From Rhizobium rhizogenes NBRC 13257 (GTDB lineage Bacteria > Pseudomonadota > Alphaproteobacteria > Rhizobiales > Rhizobiaceae), in contig NZ_BAYX01000001.1 in the NCBI RefSeq assembly GCF_000696095.1, positions 186,001 through 250,000 on the forward strand: a stretch of 64,000 nt of DNA, read 5' to 3'. How positions within the stretch are numbered: the stretch's first letter is position 1; every line of letters begins with the position of its first letter. The notes under the pieces are model-generated. The model saw nothing but the letters and a program-made list of their open reading frames with translations. It searched no databases and had not been told where the DNA came from. This document shows, piece after piece, positions 57,318-64,000 of this stretch. A program made the translations under genes and the position numbers.

Positions 57318-58826
57318 TTAGCCTGGTGCAAGGAAAGTCAGCAAATTGTTGACCAGCGGACGGGCTGGCCCGGGCAGCTTGCCGCCAATCGTATCCATCA
57401 GCAATCGGCTATCGCTCGCCTCCAGTAGACGCAGGATGCGAACGGCAAGCAGGTAAGCGATCCCGCCAACGGGAATGGCAGTTGCGATTGCCGCCAACCC
57501 ATCGAGATAATAGACGGCGACACCGGCCGACGCGGCGCAAATGGCTGCTGCGAAGATTGTTCTTGCAAGAGCCCCAAATGGGACGGAGGTATGGACGCTC
57601 GTCCATGCGGTCCAGGCGAGCAGGGTAAAGGTCAGTGTGGTGATCGTCGCGCGGGCGATGGCCGCGCCTTCGAGGCCAGCCAGCGGCACCATGGCTGCAA
57701 GCAGCAGCATTGTCAGCAAACCGCAGATAATCTGTACGCGCAATAGCAGATCGCTGCGTCCGGACGCGCTGATCATACCCCAGGGAATGACCGAAAGGCC
57801 GGCAAGCCAGACGAAAGCGAGCAATGTCGCAGCGGCCGGAATGGCGGGCTCGAAGGCATTGCCGAAGATAAACGGCATCAGGTCGGGCATGATGATCGCG
57901 CCGCCGAAGCTGATGGGCAGCATGACGAGGGCTACCATACGGATAACGCGCCCATAAGTCGCTTGCAGCGCCTGCCGATCCCCTTTCGCATGGGCGTCTG
58001 CAAAGCTGACGATCAGCGCCGGCGAGATCTGCAGCATGACCTGCTCGATCAGTCCGGCGAGACCGAGGCCGGCTGCGAAATAGCCGATGCCGGTCGATGA
58101 GAAGAAAAAGCCGAGAAACAGGAACTCGATGCGTGACAGCACCAGGATCTCGATGAGATCGCTCAGCCACATGTAGCGGCTATAGCGGTGCATTTCTGGC
58201 GTCAACGCTCCGCTCGAAGCAGGGACGTTACGGTCGATATAACTGCGCAGGTGCAATGCTTGCGGCAGATAGCGGGCGACATAGCCGATCAGTGCTCCCG
58301 TCGGGCCGAGCAGCCAGGCGCCTGCGAAGACGAGTGGAATCTGGAGAGTACCACCGACGACCGTGCTGCGCGCCGTTTGTCCGAACCGATTGCGACCGCG
58401 CGCGATGGCGGTTGAAAAGACGTAGAACGCGTAGCTCAGAAATAGCAGCGCCGTCACGACCCAGAACCAGGCGTGTCGCGCATCACGATAGGTATACGTG
58501 ATCACGGCATAGAAAAGGATGCCGGTGCTCACCATGGCGACGGAGATCATGAAGCTGCGGAATGCCGAGCGTACCAATGCCTTCCAGGCATCCCCTTCGC
58601 CCGAGAGGGCGCCGGCATTGCGCAGCAACGTCTGGGGCAGGCCCATATCGGCCAGGGCAGTGGCGGATGTCGCGATCCAGAGTGCGTAGGCAACCTTGCC
58701 GGAGCCGGCAGGACCAAGCAGGCGCGCGGCGATGACGCTGCTGACGAAACCCGCTGCAAGCGAAACCACCGTCGCCGCCAAGCTGATCAGCGAACTTTTC
58801 AAGAGGTTGGACGTATAGGCACTCAT
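57318..58826 (-). CDS. Polysaccharide flippase (Wzx/oligosaccharide flippase family)
   Basis: 502 residues, about 13-14 hydrophobic segments. N-terminus NLLKSSLISLAATVVSLAAGFVSSVIAARLLGPAGSGKVAYALW (in parts) is that of Wzx/PST flippases, which move lipid-linked oligosaccharides across the inner membrane. The start is ATG 58826 (a TTG at 58835 is an alternative). It converges with the GumK-like gene and is divergent from the ATP-grasp gene at 72 bp. Confidence 0.9.
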   Translation of the reverse strand: MSAYTSNLLKSSLISLAATVVSLAAGFVSSVIAARLLGPAGSGKVAYALWIATSATALADMGLPQTLLRNAGALSGEGDAWKALVRSAFRSFMISVAMVSTGILFYAVITYTYRDARHAWFWVVTALLFLSYAFYVFSTAIARGRNRFGQTARSTVVGGTLQIPLVFAGAWLLGPTGALIGYVARYLPQALHLRSYIDRNVPASSGALTPEMHRYSRYMWLSDLIEILVLSRIEFLFLGFFFSSTGIGYFAAGLGLAGLIEQVMLQISPALIVSFADAHAKGDRQALQATYGRVIRMVALVMLPISFGGAIIMPDLMPFIFGNAFEPAIPAAATLLAFVWLAGLSVIPWGMISASGRSDLLLRVQIICGLLTMLLLAAMVPLAGLEGAAIARATITTLTFTLLAWTAWTSVHTSVPFGALARTIFAAAICAASAGVAVYYLDGLAAIATAIPVGGIAYLLAVRILRLLEASDSRLLMDTIGGKLPGPARPLVNNLLTFLAPG

Positions 58827-58898
58827 GACGCCCAATCATGAGGGCAGTCTCATAACCTTGTGTTAAAGGCCGACTGATACTTCTAACTAGCGTTCAAG

Positions 58899-59858
58899 TT
58901 GAGATTTGAGACCGCTGCGGTGACGGACAAGACTGCCGAACAAGATGCATTCCTCATTCCCGGATATTTGCAGAAGGGATTGGGTGAACGCGCGCGCAAC
59001 CTGCTCTGGCGGCTGATCTCGCCACTGCCGGACAGGCCCTATTGTGCACTCAAATATTTCGTCATTCGCGGCAAGTTCCCCAACCTGACATCGCCGCAGA
59101 CCTTCACCGACAAGATCCAGGCCCGCAAACTCTACGACCGCAACCCGCTGTTTACGGGTTTTGTCGATAAAGCCGGCGCCAAGACACTCATTGCCGAACG
59201 GGTCGGCAGCCAATATGTCATTCCTACGCAATGGGTTGGCACGGATCTTTCCACGATCGATTGGTCTGTCATCACTTTGCCCGCCGTCGTCAAGCCGACG
59301 CATGCGAGTGGTGTCGGCCGCTTTCTCTATGGGCAGAATGATATCGAGCAGCTGCTGAAGAACGACCCTTCAGCCGAGTGGCTGGCGATCGACCATGCTT
59401 CCTACAACAGGGAATGGGCCTATAGCCGGGTTGAACCTCGCATTCTCATTGAGACCATGTTGCTTGCCGAGGGGTATGTTCCCTGGGACTACCGGCTTTT
59501 CACGTTCAACGGCAAGGTCTCGCATATCGAGATCGACATCCGTGAAAATGGTCGGGGCTATTCCTGCAATTATACGCGAGATTGGCAGAAATTGCCGTTC
59601 TACGATCCCGACTATCTTGGTCTCTATCCCGGCGAGGTGGCTCGGCCATCACGGCTTGAAGAGATGATCCATATCGCCGAGACGATTGCCCGCGACATCG
59701 ATTTTGTCCGCGTCGATCTCTATGCTTCCGCTGATTGGGTCTATGTCGGCGAGCTGACGTTCTATCCCGGTGGTGGTTTCGAGGCTTTTGAGCCTGAAGA
59801 CTACGATCTCGTACTCGGCCAGAAATGGCAGCTCGGTTTTGAGATACCGAAGAGATAG
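58899..59858 (+). CDS. TupA-type ATP-grasp protein (exopolysaccharide ligase-like)
   Basis: 319 residues if TTG 58899 is used; GTG at 58920 is a good alternative. The order is an N-terminal domain (TDKIQARKLYDRNPLFTGFVDK, TupA hallmark), then VVKPTHASGVGRF (ATP-binding Lys) and WDYRLFTFNGKVSHIEIDI, with the Mg ligands in FVRVDLYASADWVYVGELTFYPGGGFE. This is the ATPgrasp_TupA family, seen in teichuronopeptide and polysaccharide clusters. It probably attaches an amino acid or other acid to a glycan (inference). No RBS is convincing. Confidence 0.82.
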   Translation: MRFETAAVTDKTAEQDAFLIPGYLQKGLGERARNLLWRLISPLPDRPYCALKYFVIRGKFPNLTSPQTFTDKIQARKLYDRNPLFTGFVDKAGAKTLIAERVGSQYVIPTQWVGTDLSTIDWSVITLPAVVKPTHASGVGRFLYGQNDIEQLLKNDPSAEWLAIDHASYNREWAYSRVEPRILIETMLLAEGYVPWDYRLFTFNGKVSHIEIDIRENGRGYSCNYTRDWQKLPFYDPDYLGLYPGEVARPSRLEEMIHIAETIARDIDFVRVDLYASADWVYVGELTFYPGGGFEAFEPEDYDLVLGQKWQLGFEIPKR

Positions 59859-59918
59859 GTAGACAAATCACTTTGCCCGCGTTTCATAGGCCGACCGAAT
59901 TTTAGAGGAAGGGTTTCC

Positions 59919-60407
59919 ATGACGATCGAACAGGACCTCAGCCGCATCGCTTTGCAGGAAGAGACGTTGCGTTTCGATGCTTTCGATCTCTCAACCGCCT
60001 GGGTGCTTGGCAAATTGCTGCATGACCTTGCCAGCGAGCGCAATCTCGGGGTCGCGATCGACATCACGCTGCATTCCATGCCGGTTTTCTATATTGCGCT
60101 GCCCGGTGCGACACCGGACAACTCCAATTGGGTCCGGAGGAAGCGCAATATGGTACTGCGCTATTTCCGCAGCAGCTACGCCAGCACGCTGCGTCTGGAA
60201 AAGCAGGGCAAGACGATCGAGGACAACGGGCTTACCGGCGCCGACTACGCTGCATCCGGCGGCAGTTTTCCGATCTTCGTCAACGGCACGGGCTGCATCG
60301 GCGCCGTCACCGTGTCAGGTCTTCCGCAGCGCGAAGACCATAATCTGGTCGTCGAGGCCCTGGCGCTGACGCTTGGCCACGAACTGCACAATCTCAACCT
60401 GTCGTAA
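59919..60407 (+). CDS. HbpS-like heme-degrading domain protein (UPF0303)
   Basis: 162 residues with family blocks LGVAIDITLHSMPVFYIALPGATPDNSNWVRRKRNMVLRYFRSSY (in parts) and GSFPIFVNGTGCIGAVTVSGLPQREDHNLVVEAL. UPF0303/HbpS-like proteins bind heme or small ligands as octamers; function in rhizobia is not known. GAGGAAGGGTTTCC precedes the ATG. It lies 60 bp after the TupA gene. Confidence 0.9.
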   Translation: MTIEQDLSRIALQEETLRFDAFDLSTAWVLGKLLHDLASERNLGVAIDITLHSMPVFYIALPGATPDNSNWVRRKRNMVLRYFRSSYASTLRLEKQGKTIEDNGLTGADYAASGGSFPIFVNGTGCIGAVTVSGLPQREDHNLVVEALALTLGHELHNLNLS

Positions 60408-60416
60408 AAGGCGAGT

Positions 60417-60444
60417 GCGGCGCCAGGCTTGAAGCAGGCGCCGC
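60417..60444. terminator. Hairpin between convergent genes
   Basis: An 8-bp stem GCGGCGCC / GGCGCCGC with a 12-nt loop, between the UPF0303 stop and the AGE-family stop. It has no T tract but is stable and sits exactly between the two 3' ends. Confidence 0.45.
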
Positions 60445-60452
60445 CTTCGATC

Positions 60453-61709
60453 TCAGATTTCTCCACCGGCCTCGGCGATGACTTTCGTCAGGCTGCCGGT
60501 TGCCGGGAACAAGGGGATGAGGCATGCCTGCAGGGCATGATAAATGTCGCCTTTGCCGGGGAAGAGCGTGTGGGCGGGAACGAGGTCTTCCGTCAGTTCC
60601 TCATGCCAGCCACCATTCTGGTGGTCGATGAAGGAAGTGCCGATGGCGCCCCAGATCTTGCGGTAGCTCGCCTCATGGAAATCGCTCGGTTGATGCTGGT
60701 TGAGATAGTGCGCAGCACCGGCGCCTTCGCTGGCCGGCCACCACAGCTTGTTGCGCTTGGCCGGCACGTCGGCCCAATCCAGCGTATAGAAGAAGCCGCC
60801 CTTATCATTGTCCCAGCCCAGTGACATGGATTGGGAGAACAGGCCCTTTGCAGCCTCCGGCATCCAGTCGTGACGCTGGCCGCCGAGCGACCAGAGTTGC
60901 AGGATAAGACGTGCCCACTCCAGCCAATGTCCCGGCGTCGTGCCGGACGGGCGGAACATCTCGTTGCCGCGATAGTCCTTGTCGAGCACCCAATCGGCGT
61001 TGAAATGCTCGGCAACGCGCCAGCCGACGGAACCGGCGGAGCGGCGGATGACGAGATCGGCGATGCTCTCCGCCTTGTCGAGATAGGCCTTGTTGCCGGT
61101 CGCCTCGAAGGCGGCCATCAAAGCTTCGGTCAGGTGCATGTTGGAATTCTGGCCGCGATAGCTGCCGTCATCGATCGGCGACCAATCCTGGTTGAACTCC
61201 TCGGCGATGGCGCCGTGTTTTTCTTCCCAGAATTTCGTGTTCAGGATCTCGGTGACATCGGCGAGCATCCCGTCGGCAAGCGGGTGGCCGATGATCTTGG
61301 CGGAGGAAGCGGCGAGCAGTACAAAGGCATGGCCATAGCCTTGCTTGCTGGAATCGACCGGACCGTCATTGTTGAGCGACCAGACATAGCCGCCATGCTT
61401 GGCATCGCGATGATGCTTCCAGAGATAGTTGATGCCGTGGTCGACGATATCTTCCGAGCCGGGACGACCGAGCAGCGAACCGATTACGAAGCAATGCACC
61501 ATGCGCGCGGTCGCGTGAATGCCGCGCACGGGATTGACCGCATCGAGCGGCTTGCCGGCATCGTCCATATCGTAGAAGCCACCCTTGGGATTGACGCTGC
61601 GATACTGGAAGAAATCGAAAAGTCCGCTTGCCTGGTCAAGCAGCCAGCGCCGGTGGTAGGCACGCGTACTCCAATTCCCCAGAGCCGCCGTTTCACGCTG
61701 TATGCTCAT
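60453..61709 (-). CDS. AGE family epimerase/isomerase (mannose isomerase-like)
   Basis: 418 residues from ATG 61709 with AGGAGGATAGC as RBS. An (alpha/alpha)6 barrel of the N-acylglucosamine 2-epimerase family: GGFYDMDDAGKPLD, HATARMVHCFVIGS, YGHAFVLLAASSA, NSNMHLTEALMAAFEATG, PGHWLEWARL and WHEELTEDL carry the catalytic His and conserved aromatic residues. Members interconvert mannose/fructose or glucose epimers, and some act on sulfoquinovose. Substrate is open; mannose isomerase is the nearest guess. Upstream is metH, divergent. Confidence 0.88.
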   Translation of the reverse strand: MSIQRETAALGNWSTRAYHRRWLLDQASGLFDFFQYRSVNPKGGFYDMDDAGKPLDAVNPVRGIHATARMVHCFVIGSLLGRPGSEDIVDHGINYLWKHHRDAKHGGYVWSLNNDGPVDSSKQGYGHAFVLLAASSAKIIGHPLADGMLADVTEILNTKFWEEKHGAIAEEFNQDWSPIDDGSYRGQNSNMHLTEALMAAFEATGNKAYLDKAESIADLVIRRSAGSVGWRVAEHFNADWVLDKDYRGNEMFRPSGTTPGHWLEWARLILQLWSLGGQRHDWMPEAAKGLFSQSMSLGWDNDKGGFFYTLDWADVPAKRNKLWWPASEGAGAAHYLNQHQPSDFHEASYRKIWGAIGTSFIDHQNGGWHEELTEDLVPAHTLFPGKGDIYHALQACLIPLFPATGSLTKVIAEAGGEI

Positions 61710-61915
61710 GCTATCCTCCTGAGACACTTTTGCCGTAAGCCCTATAGCGCCGCCTGAAAGCGCTGTCATGGCTTTATGGGATGAAACTGTGTCGGCGGCT
61801 TTGCATTATCCACCCCTGTCGGAATTTTTAGTCGATCGCATCAACTTTTCCTAAGGGCGGGAAATCATAGCAGTATTGTTCTTGCGCCAAGGCACGATAG
61901 CGCATAGATATGTTG

Positions 61916-61935
61916 ACATAAAGATATCTTTATGT
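61916..61935. promoter_or_regulatory. Perfect 20-bp palindrome in the metH promoter region
   Basis: ACATAAAGAT followed by its exact complement ATCTTTATGT. A TTGACA (61913-61918) overlaps its left end, so a protein bound here would cover the -35/-10 region of metH. AT-rich palindromes of the ATAAAGATATCTTTAT type are known operators of ArsR-type regulators of the methionine/SAH cycle (SahR-like); that identity is inferred. It is 43 bp before the metH ATG. Confidence 0.65.
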
Positions 61936-61977
61936 GATCTGGATGCGCAGTCGCAATCAGGCCAAGGGAATTCGCTT

Positions 61978-64000
<2,023 letters not shown>

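Noticed and set aside
61711..61977. SAM-type riboswitch before metH
   Set aside because: The leader is short and dominated by a DNA palindrome; I see no SAM-II-like pseudoknot pairing.

Overview
The window looks like a chromosomal segment of a Rhizobium-type alphaproteobacterium. Three things point there: the greA-lpsB-[LPS glycosyltransferases]-lrp-trxB-lsrB order, the tandem AbcR-type small RNAs next to lsrB, and a RpoD with an acidic low-complexity insertion. Most of it is ordinary core chromosome, interrupted by one decayed prophage and several accessory surface or small-protein loci.

Region 1 (1-7.2 kb) starts with the 5' end of an Old Yellow Enzyme gene behind a small ArsR regulator with its own palindromic operator. 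Next come two copies of an AbcR-like sRNA (leftward), each with its own promoter and an identically placed LysR-type box, then lsrB, trxB and, divergently, lrp. Two unusual LPS-type glycosyltransferases follow lrp. lpsB and greA converge on them. Region 2 (7.4-20 kb) holds carB and carA, separated by about 6.5 kb of unrelated genes: a membrane LytTR regulator, a DUF2306 protein, a zinc metallopeptidase, MFS and MATE exporters, and an EVE-domain protein. A yqeY-like gene and a tiny secreted protein come after carA. Region 3 (20.4-30.2 kb) is housekeeping: dnaG, recQ, an SDR oxidoreductase, the threonine degradation pair kbl-tdh, and rpoD with a strong terminator.

Region 4 (30.2-41.8 kb) is accessory: a chromosomal APH(3')-II-like kinase, a Pro/Gln-rich DUF930 protein, transporters, AraC and LysR regulators, a B3/B4-domain protein, small enzymes, two paralogous secreted mini-proteins, a SIMPL-domain protein and a tRNA with a CAU anticodon (probably Ile2). 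Region 5 (42.4-51.6 kb) is a prophage remnant without integrase: a CI/LexA-like repressor, a divergent operator-promoter region, small early genes, terminase, a portal gene broken by a nonsense codon and a 1-nt frameshift, a truncated DUF2213 gene and a holin-like gene. A SAM methyltransferase lies inside it.

Region 6 (51.8-64 kb) carries nitronate monooxygenase, a sugar isomerase-like protein, three small unknown genes, and a compact polysaccharide locus (secreted lyase-like protein, GumK-like glycosyltransferase, flippase, TupA-type ATP-grasp). It ends with an HbpS-like protein, an AGE-family isomerase and the first two thirds or so of metH, which has a perfect 20-bp palindrome in its promoter region.

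All identifications come from reading the sequence; no database search was run. Gene symbols are given only where family and context agree.
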